A stretch of 64,000 bases of DNA from Nocardia goodfellowii (GCF_017875645.1 NZ_JAGGMR010000001.1:2728001-2792000); one strand, 5' to 3'. Counted from the stretch's first letter, positions 17,583 through 27,688 are shown. Made by a program: numbers and translations. Notes: generated by a model from the letters alone, not told the origin.

Positions 17583-18028
17583 CCCCAGACCGCCCGCGAG
17601 CCGGATTCGCCGACGCGGTAGACCTGCACAGTCGCGGCGACGCTCGCGCCGATCGTCAGCACCGCGATGACCCAAATGAGTAGGTGCGCAAGGGGTTTCC
17701 CACGCTGCTCGCGTAGGAAGACCACCAGCAGCGCGGCCGCGGCCAGCAGCAGCGGCACCGCGAAGTAGTTCATGGTGCCGCCGAGATCGGTGTGCTTCTG
17801 CAGCGCCTCGGACGGGCCGAACCGTGTCGCGAAGTTCGCACCGGCGATGATGGTGACCGGCGTCAGCGCGGCCGTGATCGCGGCCAGCGCCACGGCCGGC
17901 CAGATCAGGCGCCGCCGCGCGGCGGGCCACACCGCGCACAGCACCAGCGACAGGGCTGTGAGCGGCACGAACACTACGATGACGTGCACGAGTAGCACAT
18001 GCGCGGGCAAACCGTCGATCGTCGACAT
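17570..18028 (-). CDS. DUF2231-family membrane protein
   Basis: This 152-residue protein has four transmembrane helices and the DUF2231 hallmarks: an N-terminal GLPAHVLLVHVIVVFVPL segment with conserved histidines, and a LQKHTDLGGT loop. The conserved histidines suggest a metal or heme-associated role, but the family has no settled function. It overlaps the 3' end of the steroid reductase gene on the opposite strand. Confidence 0.88.
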   Translation of the reverse strand: MSTIDGLPAHVLLVHVIVVFVPLTALSLVLCAVWPAARRRLIWPAVALAAITAALTPVTIIAGANFATRFGPSEALQKHTDLGGTMNYFAVPLLLAAAALLVVFLREQRGKPLAHLLIWVIAVLTIGASVAATVQVYRVGESGSRAVWGQMM

Positions 18029-18117
18029 GAGGCGCTCCCAGTTCGGTTCGGCCTCAGTATCGCCGATGCGACCACCGCCGCGCGGTATACCGCGACGGCA
18101 ATTCGCGTCGTGCGCTG

Positions 18118-18321
18118 TCAGTTCATGGCCGGGTCGGGTAACGCTCCCTCGGCGGCGCGCAGGCGCTCGCTGACTCTGGTGAGCAGGTCGATGGATTCTT
18201 CGGAGAGGCCGACCGTGGTGCGCACGAGGCGGCGCAGACCGGGGCTGGACAACTGCCGGACGAGGACGAGGTCATGATCGCGGTCGTGGCCGCGATGGTC
18301 GAGATCCACAGGGGTGCTCAC
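18118..18321 (-). CDS. Stand-alone EspR-like C-terminal domain protein
   Basis: This is a 67-residue frame starting at GTG 18321. From residue 16 (DHDLVLVRQL through RAAEGALPD) it aligns with the C-terminal domain of the EspR-like regulator at 45084-45707 (DHDLELLAQL through RASEGLPD), with about half of 49 residues identical. The helix-turn-helix part is absent. It could be a genuine small protein that pairs with full-length regulators through the dimerisation domain, or the remnant of a truncated gene. No strong ribosome site is visible before the GTG. Confidence 0.6.
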   Translation of the reverse strand: MSTPVDLDHRGHDRDHDLVLVRQLSSPGLRRLVRTTVGLSEESIDLLTRVSERLRAAEGALPDPAMN

Positions 18322-18436
18322 AATCTGATTACTCAGGTGAAGATGACGCTCAGGTAATAGGCGTGTGGAGGCGGCAATTACTTCGCTAGGGGGATCCGGT
18401 CACGGGCATGACATAGCCACAGCGACACAGACTGCT

Positions 18437-18461
18437 TCTCGCGGCCGTGGCGGCCGCGAGA
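18437..18461 (-). terminator. Stem-loop downstream of ctaD
   Basis: TCTCGCGGCCG at 18437-18447 and CGGCCGCGAGA at 18451-18461 form an 11 bp GC stem with a TGG loop, 20 bp past the ctaD stop. It lacks a T run, as many actinobacterial terminators do. Confidence 0.6.
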
Positions 18462-18481
18462 CGGAGCCGGGCGATGCCGGA

Positions 18482-20242
18482 TCACGGCTCCTTGGTTTCG
18501 GATTGGTCCGGTTGCCCGGTCTTTTCCAGCGCGGGCGCCGATTCGGCGATCCGATGGGCCCGTTTCGACCCCCAGCCGACCGCGGACTCGGCTCGGTTGC
18601 GCTCGATCATGTGCGGGTAGTGCAGCTCGAACGCGGGGCGTTCGGACCGGATGCGCGGCAGTTCGTAGAAGTTGTGCCGCGGCGGCGGGCAGGTGGTGGC
18701 CCACTCCAGCGAGTTGCCGTAGCCCCAGGGATCATCCACGGCCGCGACTTCGCCATAGCGGTAACTCCTGAAGACGTTCCAGATGAACGGCAGCATCGAG
18801 GCGCCGAGGATGAACGCGCCGATCGTGGAGATCATGTTCAGCGTGGTGAAACCGTCACCGGGGAGATAGTCGGCATAGCGGCGTGGCATGCCTTCGTTGC
18901 CGAGCCAGTGCTGCACCAGGAAAGTGGTGTGGAACCCGAGGAAGGTGGTCCAGAAATGGAACTTGGCGAGACGCTCGTCGAGCATGCGCCCGGTCATCTT
19001 CGGGAACCAGAAGTAGATGCCCGCGAAGGTGGCGAACACGATGGTGCCGAAGAGCACGTAGTGGAAGTGCGCGACCACGAAATAGCTGTCGGTGACGTGG
19101 AAGTCCAGCGGCGGCGAGGCCAGGATGACGCCGGACAGACCACCGAACAGGAACGTCACCAGGAAGCCCAGTGCGAACAGCATGGGTGACTCGAAGGTGA
19201 GCTGCCCGCGCCACATGGTGCAGATCCAGTTGAAGAACTTCACTCCGGTGGGGACCGCGATCAGGAACGTCATGATCGAAAAGAACGGCAGCAGAACGGC
19301 ACCCGTGGCATACATGTGATGCGCCCACACCGCCACCGAGAGACCGCCGATCGCCAGCGTGGCGTAAACCAGTGTGCTGTAACCGAATAGGGGCTTGCGG
19401 CTGAAGACCGGAAAGATCTCGGTGACGATGCCGAAGAACGGCAGCGCCACGATGTAGACCTCCGGATGCCCGAAGAACCAGAACAGGTGCTGCCACAGCA
19501 GGACGCCGCCGGTCGCCGGGTCGTAGATGTGCGCGCCCAGATGCCGGTCGGCGAACAACCCCATCAGCGCGGCGGTGAGAATCGGAAACGCCAGCAGCAC
19601 AAGCACACTGGTCACCAGGATGTTCCAGGTGAAGATGGGCAACCGGAACATCGTCATGCCCGGTGCGCGCAGGCAGACCACCGTGGTGATCATGTTGACG
19701 CCGCCGAGGATGGTGCCGACACCGGACAGCGCCAGCCCCATGATCCAGAGATCCCCGCCGACGCCCGGCGAATGCTGGAAGTCACTGAGCGGGGTGTACC
19801 CGGTCCAGCCGAAGTCGGCGGCGCCGCCGGGCGTGATGAAACCCGCGGTGGCCATGGTCGCGCCGAACAGGTACAGCCAGTAGCTGAACGCGTTCAGGCG
19901 CGGGAAGGCGACATCGGGCGCCCCGATCTGCAACGGCAGCACCGCGTTCGCGAATCCGAAGAGGATCGGGGTCGCATAGAACAGCAGCATGATCGTGCCG
20001 TGCATGGTGAACAGCTGGTTGTACTGCTCGGTGGACAGGAAATGTAAACCGGGACGGGCTAATTCGGCGCGCATCAGCAGCGCCATCAGGCCGCCGATGA
20101 AGAAGAACGACATCGCGCTCGTCAGGTACATGACACCGAGCACCTTGGGATCGGTGGTGGTGATCATCTTCCACAGGTACGAGCCCTTCGGCCCGAGCCG
20201 GCGGGGGTAGGGCCGTACTGCCTGGACCTCGGTGACTGCCAT
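18482..20242 (-). CDS. ctaD: Cytochrome c oxidase subunit I (aa3-type)
   Basis: This 586-residue, 12-helix heme-copper oxidase subunit has all metal ligands in place: His81 (low-spin heme), His259 and Tyr263 in the GHPEVY cross-link motif, His308/His309 in WAHHMY (CuB), and His392/His394 in AHFHYV (heme a3 and heme a). It is the catalytic subunit of the terminal oxidase, which takes electrons from the bcc complex in actinobacteria and reduces oxygen while pumping protons. Subunit II, III and bcc genes are not adjacent, which is usual for ctaD in this group. The charged C-terminal tail of about 50 residues is typical of mycolata homologues. The gene is monocistronic by context. Confidence 0.97.
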   Translation of the reverse strand: MAVTEVQAVRPYPRRLGPKGSYLWKMITTTDPKVLGVMYLTSAMSFFFIGGLMALLMRAELARPGLHFLSTEQYNQLFTMHGTIMLLFYATPILFGFANAVLPLQIGAPDVAFPRLNAFSYWLYLFGATMATAGFITPGGAADFGWTGYTPLSDFQHSPGVGGDLWIMGLALSGVGTILGGVNMITTVVCLRAPGMTMFRLPIFTWNILVTSVLVLLAFPILTAALMGLFADRHLGAHIYDPATGGVLLWQHLFWFFGHPEVYIVALPFFGIVTEIFPVFSRKPLFGYSTLVYATLAIGGLSVAVWAHHMYATGAVLLPFFSIMTFLIAVPTGVKFFNWICTMWRGQLTFESPMLFALGFLVTFLFGGLSGVILASPPLDFHVTDSYFVVAHFHYVLFGTIVFATFAGIYFWFPKMTGRMLDERLAKFHFWTTFLGFHTTFLVQHWLGNEGMPRRYADYLPGDGFTTLNMISTIGAFILGASMLPFIWNVFRSYRYGEVAAVDDPWGYGNSLEWATTCPPPRHNFYELPRIRSERPAFELHYPHMIERNRAESAVGWGSKRAHRIAESAPALEKTGQPDQSETKEP

Positions 20243-20554
20243 GGCTACGCCTCGCTCCGCTCGGCTCCGCCCCGGCAGTAGCCGGTCGTGATTTCGGTTT
20301 GTTCGCTGCGCTCACTCACAGTGGTCGCCACCTTCCATCACCGCCGACCAGCCTGTGACGGGGATTATGCGCCTGTTCGATCACCGACATGCGGAGTTTG
20401 GGCCGAACACATGGGATTACCGGGCGACTCGCGGCCACGGTGTGACTCACCTCTCCGACCACGGAGGGATGGGTGGCACCGGCGGGACTCGTAGCGCTGC
20501 ATCAGCATCCCGGGTAACTGGAGTCGCAGCGTGCCGAACCCGCCCGCCGGCCGG
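20243..20554. other. Intergenic region upstream of ctaD
   Basis: This 312 bp stretch lies between ctaD and a TetR gene, both on the minus strand. It presumably contains the ctaD promoter and leader. I see no gene, clear promoter match, long inverted repeat or RNA signature in it. Confidence 0.5.
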
Positions 20555-21142
20555 TTAGCAGGTTGGCACCCGGAACCGCGCGATCAGCGCCTCGCCCATT
20601 TCCAGGGCGCGGCGTGCGGCGAGCCGATCCCCTTCGGCCGCGGCGACGATCGATCCCTTCATCAGGATGTGCCAGGAGCGGGCGAAATCATCCGGATCGT
20701 GTAAGCCCGCCTCCTCGGCGCGGCTGCGCACCATGTCCCGGATGGTGGCGAGATGACCGATGCTGGCGATTCCGGTGGGATGATCCGCGCCCATTTCCAG
20801 CAAGACGTTGACGAAGGTGCAGGTATCGAAACCTTCGGTGGTGAACCATTCGTCGAACACATCGAAAATGGCCAACAAGCGCTGCTCGGGAGTGGCGCCG
20901 CGTAGGTGCGATTGTTTCTCGATGAAACCGAAAGTCCACAGTTTCTCGCGCCGTTCCAGCACGGCGAGAACCAAGTCGTCTTTGGTGCGAAAATGCCGGT
21001 ACAGCGTCGCTTTCGCGATGGCCGCTCGCGAGATCACCTCGTCGATGCCCACATCACGGATACCGCGCCGGGTGAACAGTTCGTAGGCGGCGGACAGGAT
21101 CCGTTCGCGGGCACCGACGACGGGGTCTTCGCGCGCAGCCAT
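20555..21142 (-). CDS. TetR/AcrR-family transcriptional regulator
   Basis: This 195-residue regulator has a clear N-terminal helix-turn-helix (about 10-57; AYELFTRRGIRDVGIDEVIS then AAIAKATLYRHF). The C-terminal ligand domain includes TCTFVNVLLEMG. It lies immediately downstream of the DoxX gene on the same strand with a 47 bp gap holding the inverted pair AACCGCG (21155-21161)/CGCGGTT (21171-21177). That pair could be its operator or a terminator of the preceding operon. The target genes are not evident. Confidence 0.9.
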   Translation of the reverse strand: MAAREDPVVGARERILSAAYELFTRRGIRDVGIDEVISRAAIAKATLYRHFRTKDDLVLAVLERREKLWTFGFIEKQSHLRGATPEQRLLAIFDVFDEWFTTEGFDTCTFVNVLLEMGADHPTGIASIGHLATIRDMVRSRAEEAGLHDPDDFARSWHILMKGSIVAAAEGDRLAARRALEMGEALIARFRVPTC

Positions 21143-21189
21143 GAATCCAGCCTAAACCGCGACGGAACGCCGCGGTTCAGGCCGTCCGA

Positions 21190-22164
21190 TCAATGCCGCC
21201 GCGCTTCGGCGCGCTCCCGGGCCGCCTCGGCCCGTTCGCGTGCGGCTTCAGCTAGGTAGGCGCTGCGTTCGCGAGCGGTGTGGGCAAGTTCCGGTCCGCG
21301 TTCGCGGGCGGTGTCGGCCAGCTCCGTACCCTTATGCTGCGCGGCTTCGGCGAATTCCGAGCCCCGCTGGCGGGCGATCTCGGCCAGTTCCGCCGCGCGC
21401 TCCCGAGCGATCTCGGCGAATTCGGCGCCTCGCTTCTTGGCGATCTCGGCCCATTCCGAGCCGTGCTCCTTGGCGTATTCGGCCCACTCGGAACCGTGTT
21501 CTTTTGCCGTAGAAGCGATCTCGGGCCCACGGTGCTTGGCGACCTCGGCGAGTTCGGTGCCGCGATGCTGCGCGGTCTCGGCGAGCACGGCGCCCTTCGC
21601 GGCGGCGATCTCACCGAACTTCTGCGCCCGGACGGCCGCTTCGTGCGCCCGTTCCCGCAGCACCTCGGCGGTCTGCGAGTCCGAGGACCCGGTGAAGGGC
21701 AACGCCGCGGCCGCGGCCGACGCCGCCTTGCGGCCGCGCCAGCCCAGCGAAGGTTTGCCCTCGGTGTCGGCGGCGGCGATCATCAGCCCGCCGAGCAGGC
21801 CGAGATCCTTGAGGAAGGCGGTCCGCTTGGCGTTTTTGCGGTCCGGATCCTCCTCGTCCCAGAAGTTCTGTTCGGTGATCGTGGCCGGCACGACCGTCGC
21901 GGCGAGCACGAGCGACGCCAGTCGCGGCGTCTTGCCCAGCGCCAGTAGCACGCCGGCGGAGACCTGGGCGAACGCGTTGACGCGCACCACAGTGCCCGGG
22001 TCGGCGGGAAGTTTCGCCGCGTATTTGTCCGGCAGCGTGCGTTCACCGCGCTGGACCAGCGTGGCGGCCGTCTTCGCCCGTGGCTCGGGATGGATCAGGG
22101 TGTCGACCCCGTCGACAATGAACGTGGTCGCAAGCAGTGGTCGGGCAAGTCGGCGTAGCAACAT
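21190..22164 (-). CDS. DoxX-like membrane protein with 11-residue repeats
   Basis: This is a 324-residue protein. The N-terminal 150 residues are DoxX-like (ATTFIVDGVDTLIHPEPRAK, four hydrophobic segments). After a short Ala-rich linker, about 11 tandem 11-residue repeats fill residues 200-310. Their consensus is A-E-x-A-(K/R)-x-(R/H)-G-x-E-(L/F/W), and an Arg/Glu/Ala tail follows. Such undecad repeats form long amphipathic helices in lipid-binding proteins (apolipoproteins, alpha-synuclein, LEA proteins). Fused to a membrane domain, the repeat arm could lie on a membrane or lipid droplet. ATG 22164 is chosen because it falls 25 bp after the upstream gene's stop. It probably belongs to the catabolic array upstream. 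Confidence 0.85.
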   Translation of the reverse strand: MLLRRLARPLLATTFIVDGVDTLIHPEPRAKTAATLVQRGERTLPDKYAAKLPADPGTVVRVNAFAQVSAGVLLALGKTPRLASLVLAATVVPATITEQNFWDEEDPDRKNAKRTAFLKDLGLLGGLMIAAADTEGKPSLGWRGRKAASAAAAALPFTGSSDSQTAEVLRERAHEAAVRAQKFGEIAAAKGAVLAETAQHRGTELAEVAKHRGPEIASTAKEHGSEWAEYAKEHGSEWAEIAKKRGAEFAEIARERAAELAEIARQRGSEFAEAAQHKGTELADTARERGPELAHTARERSAYLAEAARERAEAARERAEARRH

Positions 22165-22189
22165 AGCGGGCAACCCTTTCCTCGGTGGC

Positions 22190-23107
22190 TTAGTGGTCGG
22201 GTTCCCGCGCATTCTCCCGCCAAACACCAAGATCAACTGTCGGCGACACGGGTTCTACCTGCGCGAATTCCGAGGGTCCCGGTAGGCCGGCGAGAAATTC
22301 GACGATGGTGCTGGTCACCGCGGCGGCATCCTCCATCATCGGCAGGTGCCCGCAGTCCGCCAGGACCACGCTGGTGTGCGGCCGCAGCGTGGAGGCGTCG
22401 AGCGCGGCGCCGGCGGCGGCGGACAAGATGCGGTTCTGCGCGCCCCAGATAGTGCAGATCGGCGGGAAGCCCGGGCCGGGACGGAAGGTATCGAGCGCCC
22501 GGAAGGCCGGGAAGTCCTGGACCAGCCGATCCAATGCGATCAGTCGCCCGGGGTCGCCCCAGGGGCCTTTCAAGGTCGGGGAATTCTGCAGCCGCCGGGC
22601 CCGCCCGGACGAGCCCAGCTGGTTGGCGACGATCAACTCGGCTGCCCGGTCGGGCAGCGCGAGTCGCCGAGCCAGCGGCGCGAGGGGCAGTCTGGCCGAC
22701 AGCCAGGCCAGTGGCGCCTGCCGACCCCGGTACACGGTGTTCCAGGTGAGGGGATTGATCAGCACCAGCCCCCGCACCCGGGCCGCGGGCCGGGTGATGG
22801 TGTAGCTCAGCGCGATCGCGCTGCCCAGGCAGTTCCCGACGAGGACCACATCGGTGCAGTGCCGCGCGTCCAGGAACGCGTCGAGCATGCGCACATAGTC
22901 GACCAGCCGATAGCCGGTCGCCGGACGCTGGGATTCGCCGTAACCGGGTAGGTCGAGTGCGAAAACCTCGTGATCACGCCGCAATTCGGCGATCTGATCA
23001 GCCCAGATCCGCCGGGACGCACCCGCGTTGTGCAACAGCACGATCGGTGGTCCCTCGCCCATGCGGTCGTAGACCACGCTGCGTCCGTGGTGCGCGAAAG
23101 TGGCCAC
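22190..23107 (-). CDS. Alpha/beta hydrolase with a cysteine nucleophile
   Basis: This 305-residue alpha/beta-hydrolase fold protein has the oxyanion-region string IVLLHNAG, a DLPGYGES turn, the nucleophile elbow V-G-N-C-L-G-S-A and a C-terminal catalytic His in ADCGHLPMMEDA. The elbow has Cys where most esterases have Ser, as in dienelactone hydrolase. The start GTG 23107 is set by AAGGAGG six bases upstream. It lies 113 bp after the amidohydrolase gene and 25 bp before the DoxX gene. Ester, lactone or C-C bond hydrolysis in the same pathway is plausible but not shown. Confidence 0.88.
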   Translation of the reverse strand: MATFAHHGRSVVYDRMGEGPPIVLLHNAGASRRIWADQIAELRRDHEVFALDLPGYGESQRPATGYRLVDYVRMLDAFLDARHCTDVVLVGNCLGSAIALSYTITRPAARVRGLVLINPLTWNTVYRGRQAPLAWLSARLPLAPLARRLALPDRAAELIVANQLGSSGRARRLQNSPTLKGPWGDPGRLIALDRLVQDFPAFRALDTFRPGPGFPPICTIWGAQNRILSAAAGAALDASTLRPHTSVVLADCGHLPMMEDAAAVTSTIVEFLAGLPGPSEFAQVEPVSPTVDLGVWRENAREPDH

Positions 23108-23220
23108 ATCGCCTCCTTGCGATCGGGAGGCCGGTGCGCCCGCCCTGCGATCCACGGTAATCCGAGTCCGCCGTCGCCCGCCTCGATATGGTTCGGCCGG
23201 TCACGGCGCGGCCGAAAACG

Positions 23221-24963
23221 TCAGACGCCTACGCGCAGAAAGCGGCCGGTGCGCTGTTTCCCGAGGAGCTCGTTGGGTGCGCCGTTTCCGAACACGTGCT
23301 CGCCGTTGATCAGTACGGCGGTGACGGTGTCGTCATTGCGATTGACCATGCGGGACAGATTGCCGAACTCCGGGATGGGGGATTCGGCGTAGGCCTCCAC
23401 GGCGTCGTCCAGGCGGGCGGGGTCGAGAACGACGACGTCGGCGCGATCGCCCGGCCGCAGGTGTCCGGCGTCCAAGCCGTACCAGTCGGCGAGTTCACCG
23501 GTGATCCGGTGCACGGCGCGTTCCATCGACAGGAACGGCGTGCCGGCCTGCTCGGCGAGGTGGACGCGGCGCAGCAGGCGCAAGCCGAAGTTGTAGAAGG
23601 CCATATTCCGCAGATGCGCACCGGCGTCGGAGAACCCCAGTTGCACACCGGGATCGGCGGCGAACCGGGCCAGGACCTCGGGTCGATGGTTGGAGATCGT
23701 GGTGTGCCAGCGCACTTTGTCGCCGTGCTCCACCACCAGGTCGAGGAAGGCGTCCACCGGATGCAGACCGCCCCGGTCCACACCCACTTCGCCGAAGGTC
23801 TTTCCGATGACGGCCGGGTCCGGGCACTCGACGATCTCGGCGTCGAAGAAGTCGCGGTGCCAGACCCGCGGACCGTACTTCTTGTCGTAGTCCTTGCGGA
23901 AGCGGCGGCGGTAGGCCTCGTCGCGCAGCAACTCGCGGCGCTCGTCGAGCTGGTTGGACAGGTGCAGAGCCGCTGCGCCGGAACCGAATTCCTCGAACAC
24001 CGGCAGGTCGATGCCGTCGGAGTAGACCTCGAACGGCACCGGCAGATGCTGCCAGCGGAAGTCGCCGCCGAGCCGGTTGATCACCTGGGCGAGAAGCGGA
24101 AAGATATGCGCCACAGCCGGTATGGCCTTGATGTCGGCCGCGGAGAGCAGGCTGACTTTCAACGGCTTGCGGAACAGGCCGAGGCTCGAGGCCGCCATCG
24201 CGATCAGGCTCTGCGGCTTGGCCACGTCCGGGCCGCCCTGCAAGGCGCGGCCCCGGTCGCGCAGGATCGCGTTGAGCCGCCGCCGCTCCCGGGTGGTCGC
24301 GAAGGTCGACGGGAGCGTGCGGGAACGGCACAGCTCGCCGTCGACTTTGTCGAACATCAGTTGCTGCGAGGACATTCCGAGGAAGCCGGCGTCCAGTGCC
24401 TCGGTGAGTTTGGCCGACATCGTCGCCAATTCGGCCGCGGTCGGGCGGACATCGGAGCGGGTGGCGCGGTCCAGCCCCATCTCCGCGGCTCGGATATCGG
24501 AATGCCCGATGAACGCGGCGAGGTTGGGGCCGAGCGGCAGCGCCTCCAGCGCTTCGACGTATTCCGCTGCGCTGGACCAGGTCTTGGCTCGGGTCACGGC
24601 CTCGATGACGTGCCGGCGGGGAATCGCCTCCACCCGCCCGAACAGGTCCCCGGCGTCGGTGGCGTCGACGTGCACGGTCGACAGCGAGCACGACCCCAGG
24701 AATACGGTGGTGACGCCGTGGCGTACCGACTCGGTCAGCGCGGGCCCGGTCAGCACCTCGACGTCGTAGTGGGTGTGGATGTCGATGATGCCGGGCAGCA
24801 CCCATTTGCCGGTCGCGTCGATGACGTGCGGGCACCCGGTCTCAGCGAGTGGTTCGGGCGTGACGGTGGCGACGCGGCCGTCCCGGATGCCCAGATGACG
24901 GATGGCGGCGGGCGCACCGGTTCCGTCGAACCAGCGGCCGCCCTTGATGATGGTGTCGTACAT
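23221..24963 (-). CDS. Amidohydrolase (N-acyl-D-amino-acid deacylase type)
   Basis: This 580-residue amidohydrolase-superfamily enzyme begins with the strand and motif GGRWFDGTGAP. The metal pair His63/His65 sits in DIHTHYD, additional metal-ligand candidates are FIGHSD and RWHTT, and FSDAGAHLRN near residue 470 gives the catalytic Asp. Close relatives are annotated as D-aminoacylases or N-acyl-D-amino-acid deacylases. In actinobacterial lipid-catabolism clusters such enzymes often have no proven substrate. It is six bases downstream of the acyl-CoA synthetase gene, so they are probably translated together. Confidence 0.9.
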   Translation of the reverse strand: MYDTIIKGGRWFDGTGAPAAIRHLGIRDGRVATVTPEPLAETGCPHVIDATGKWVLPGIIDIHTHYDVEVLTGPALTESVRHGVTTVFLGSCSLSTVHVDATDAGDLFGRVEAIPRRHVIEAVTRAKTWSSAAEYVEALEALPLGPNLAAFIGHSDIRAAEMGLDRATRSDVRPTAAELATMSAKLTEALDAGFLGMSSQQLMFDKVDGELCRSRTLPSTFATTRERRRLNAILRDRGRALQGGPDVAKPQSLIAMAASSLGLFRKPLKVSLLSAADIKAIPAVAHIFPLLAQVINRLGGDFRWQHLPVPFEVYSDGIDLPVFEEFGSGAAALHLSNQLDERRELLRDEAYRRRFRKDYDKKYGPRVWHRDFFDAEIVECPDPAVIGKTFGEVGVDRGGLHPVDAFLDLVVEHGDKVRWHTTISNHRPEVLARFAADPGVQLGFSDAGAHLRNMAFYNFGLRLLRRVHLAEQAGTPFLSMERAVHRITGELADWYGLDAGHLRPGDRADVVVLDPARLDDAVEAYAESPIPEFGNLSRMVNRNDDTVTAVLINGEHVFGNGAPNELLGKQRTGRFLRVGV

Positions 24964-24969
24964 GGGTTC

Positions 24970-26631
24970 TCACAGTTCGAGACCGCTCCGCATGACTTTG
25001 CCGGTGGCATTGCGGGGCAAGGGGGTGGTGGTGATCCGCCAGCGGGCGGGCACCTTGTAGTACGCGAGTCGCTCCGCGGCGAACTCGGTCAGTTCCTGTT
25101 CGGTGGTGGCGTCCGGTGCGCCGACCACGACCAGGGCCGCGACTTGCTGACCGAGGTCGTCGTCGGGCACCCCGAGGACGGCGCTCTCGCGGACCGCCGG
25201 GTGCTCGTCGAGCGCCTGTTCGACCTCGGTCGGATAGACGTTCTCCCCGCCGCGCAAGATGAGATCCGAACGGCGGCCGGACAGGCGCAGCCGACCCTGT
25301 TCCAGGATGCCGATATCGCCGGTGCGCAGCCAGCGGTCGGGCGTGATGACCGCGGCCGTGGCTTTGTCGTCGTTCCAGTAACCGAGCATCACATACTGGC
25401 TGCGAACGCAGATCTCGCCCTCGACTCCCTCGCCCACCGGTTCGCCCGCGGCATCCCGGATCTCCAGATTCACGCCGATCACGGGGCGGCCGACGGTATC
25501 CGGGAACGCGGCCAGCTCCTGCGGAGCGGCAATGGTCGCGGCGGTGGAACATTCGGTCATGCCGTAGCTGGTGACCAGTGCCGTGCGCGCCACCGGAAGC
25601 TGCTCGCGCAGCTTGTGCTGCAACGCCGCCGAGGACGGCGCGGAATTGAGCGAGAACGCGGCCAGCGAGGACAGGTCGTAGTTCGAGAGGTCGGCCTCGA
25701 GCAGCCGAGTCGCCATGGTGGGCATGGCGCCCCAGTTGGTGATGCGCTCGCGTTCGATCAGGCGCAACACCCGGTCGGCGTCGAAACCGCCCTGATAGAT
25801 GACACAGGTGTCACCGGTGACCATGCGCGGGAGCACCAGGTTGTGCAGGCTGGCGATGTGGAAAAGCGGTGAGGTGACCAGGAATCGGCGGCCCTTGGGG
25901 GAGCCGTCGTCCGCACCGCCGCCGAACGCCGCCGCCATCGCGTCGTTGAAGCGGTGATAGTCGATGACAGACAACAGGTTTCGCTGTGAATGCACCGCAC
26001 CCTTGGGACGGCCGCTGGTGCCGCTGGTGTAGAGGATGACGGCCGGGTCGTCCTCGCCGACCGCCACCTCCGGCGGCACACTCGCGCGGCCGGAGAACTC
26101 CTGGATCAGTGCCGGAAGCTGCTCCGACATGGTCAGCACCGGGACGCCGGTGTCCAGACCGGCCAGCCGCTCGGCCCGCTTGGTGTCGACGATCAAGACC
26201 TTCGGCGTGGTGTGCTCGAGGCCGTAGCCGATCTCCCGCGGCGTCCACCAGGCGTTGTAGCCGACGGCGATGGCGCCGAGCAGCTGGGTGGCCCAGAAGG
26301 AGACGACCCACTCGATGCTGTTCGCCGCCAAGAGCCCGACCCGGTCGCCCTGGCGGACGCCGTAGCGTTCCTGCAGCGCCCAAGCCAGGGCGACCGCCTC
26401 GGACTTGTGTTCGGCGTAGGTGATCCGGCGATCTTCGGTCACCAGGTACTCGCGGTCGCCCAGTGCCGCGGAGGCCAGCAAGACATCGGTCAGTGATTTT
26501 CCGCGATGCTTCAGCACTGGAATCTTCGCGCCCAGCACGTCTTCGACGGTGATTTCGAACGGTCCGCCCGGGCCGGTCAAGCGTCCGGCGATCTGGGCCG
26601 CCATCGCTTGCGCGTCAACAGGTTTGGTCAT
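24970..26631 (-). CDS. Acyl-CoA synthetase (class I adenylate-forming, FadD-like)
   Basis: This 553-residue AMP-forming ligase contains the P-loop [11 protein letters not shown], the MTECSTAAT region (A5-like), the hinge RTGDIG...[17 protein letters not shown] and a C-terminal lysine in [12 protein letters not shown]. It would activate a carboxylic acid, probably a medium or long fatty acid or an alicyclic acid, as acyl-AMP and then acyl-CoA. It is the fourth gene of the array headed by the flavin monooxygenase, with gaps of 16 bp upstream and 6 bp downstream. Confidence 0.93.
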   Translation of the reverse strand: MTKPVDAQAMAAQIAGRLTGPGGPFEITVEDVLGAKIPVLKHRGKSLTDVLLASAALGDREYLVTEDRRITYAEHKSEAVALAWALQERYGVRQGDRVGLLAANSIEWVVSFWATQLLGAIAVGYNAWWTPREIGYGLEHTTPKVLIVDTKRAERLAGLDTGVPVLTMSEQLPALIQEFSGRASVPPEVAVGEDDPAVILYTSGTSGRPKGAVHSQRNLLSVIDYHRFNDAMAAAFGGGADDGSPKGRRFLVTSPLFHIASLHNLVLPRMVTGDTCVIYQGGFDADRVLRLIERERITNWGAMPTMATRLLEADLSNYDLSSLAAFSLNSAPSSAALQHKLREQLPVARTALVTSYGMTECSTAATIAAPQELAAFPDTVGRPVIGVNLEIRDAAGEPVGEGVEGEICVRSQYVMLGYWNDDKATAAVITPDRWLRTGDIGILEQGRLRLSGRRSDLILRGGENVYPTEVEQALDEHPAVRESAVLGVPDDDLGQQVAALVVVGAPDATTEQELTEFAAERLAYYKVPARWRITTTPLPRNATGKVMRSGLEL

Positions 26632-26647
26632 GAGGCTTTCCTCGTGT

Positions 26648-27688
26648 CTAAGGGATCAGTACCGCGCGGCCCTGGATGAGGCCTTGGTCGAGCCGGTCGA
26701 GCGCCGTGCGCCCGTCGGCGAGATCGAAGCGTTCGACCTCGACCCGGATGCGGCCCGACCGCGCGAGCGCTACGGAATTGAGCAGATCGGATTTGGTGCC
26801 GCCGTAAGACTTTCGCACCGACGCACCCCAGGGCCAGCCCGGTCCACCGGCGGGGCCGGCGGTGATTTCCGGTGCGCCGCCACCCAGTCCGACCATCCGG
26901 TAAGCGCCGTTCGGGGCCACCGACGCCACCGCCAGATTCGCGGTCTGGTCGGTGCCGACGAAGTCGAACACCGCCTCGGCGCCGCGCCCGCCGGTACGGT
27001 CCAGAATGGCTTGCGCCGTGCCGGATTCGCACAGCAGGCCCTCGGCGGCGCCGCAGCGTGCCGCGAGTTCCAGCTTCGCCGCGGCGATATCGACCGCGAT
27101 CACCCGGGCCGCGGTGGTAGCGGTAAGGATCTGTACCGCGACGTGTCCCAGCCCGCCGACGCCGATGACCACAGCCGTCGATCCCGGTTGCAGCTGGGGC
27201 CGGGCGCCCTCGATCGCGTGGTAGCTCGACAGCGCGGCGTCGGCCAGCGGTGCGGCCTGCGCGAACTCGAGATCGCCGATCGGCACGAAAGAGCTTGCGG
27301 GGATGCGGATGTACTCGGCCATGCCGCCGTCGGGGCCGAGTCCGGGGCACGGTGGCATGGCGACCCGACCGGCGGCGAGGCACACATTCTCATTGCCGCT
27401 CACGCATTCCCGGCAGGTGCCGCAGGACCAGCAGAGGTAGACCAGTCCGCGTTCACCGACGGTCCGGCCGTCGACCGCCCCGCCGACCGCTTCGATGGTG
27501 CCCGCGATCTCGTGTCCGAGGGTGAGCGGGTCCGGGCGGAGCTGGAACGGCAGTTGCAGGACATACAGGTCGGAGTGGCAGATACCGGCCGCCCCCACCC
27601 GCAGCAGCAGATCGGCCGGACCGATCTCGGGAACCGGAACCTCGCGCAGTTCCAGCGCGCCCGGACCGGTCAGTTGCAGTGCTTTCAC
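26648..27688 (-). CDS. Zinc-dependent alcohol dehydrogenase
   Basis: This 346-residue medium-chain dehydrogenase has the catalytic zinc ligands Cys37 (GICHSD) and His59-Glu60 (GHE). The structural zinc set is Cys89, Cys92, Cys95 and Cys103. NAD(P) binding is shown by [12 protein letters not shown]. The GTG start at 27688 overlaps the upstream stop as GTGA, a four-base translational-coupling overlap. Combined with a flavin monooxygenase and a hydrolase, it fits oxidation of alcohols to ketones or aldehydes before or after ester cleavage. Confidence 0.94.
   Translation of the reverse strand: MKALQLTGPGALELREVPVPEIGPADLLLRVGAAGICHSDLYVLQLPFQLRPDPLTLGHEIAGTIEAVGGAVDGRTVGERGLVYLCWSCGTCRECVSGNENVCLAAGRVAMPPCPGLGPDGGMAEYIRIPASSFVPIGDLEFAQAAPLADAALSSYHAIEGARPQLQPGSTAVVIGVGGLGHVAVQILTATTAARVIAVDIAAAKLELAARCGAAEGLLCESGTAQAILDRTGGRGAEAVFDFVGTDQTANLAVASVAPNGAYRMVGLGGGAPEITAGPAGGPGWPWGASVRKSYGGTKSDLLNSVALARSGRIRVEVERFDLADGRTALDRLDQGLIQGRAVLIP

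Noticed and set aside
23188..25872. An 894-codon plus-strand frame over the amidohydrolase and synthetase genes
   Set aside because: It is the mirror of two well-supported minus-strand genes and shows no domain of its own.
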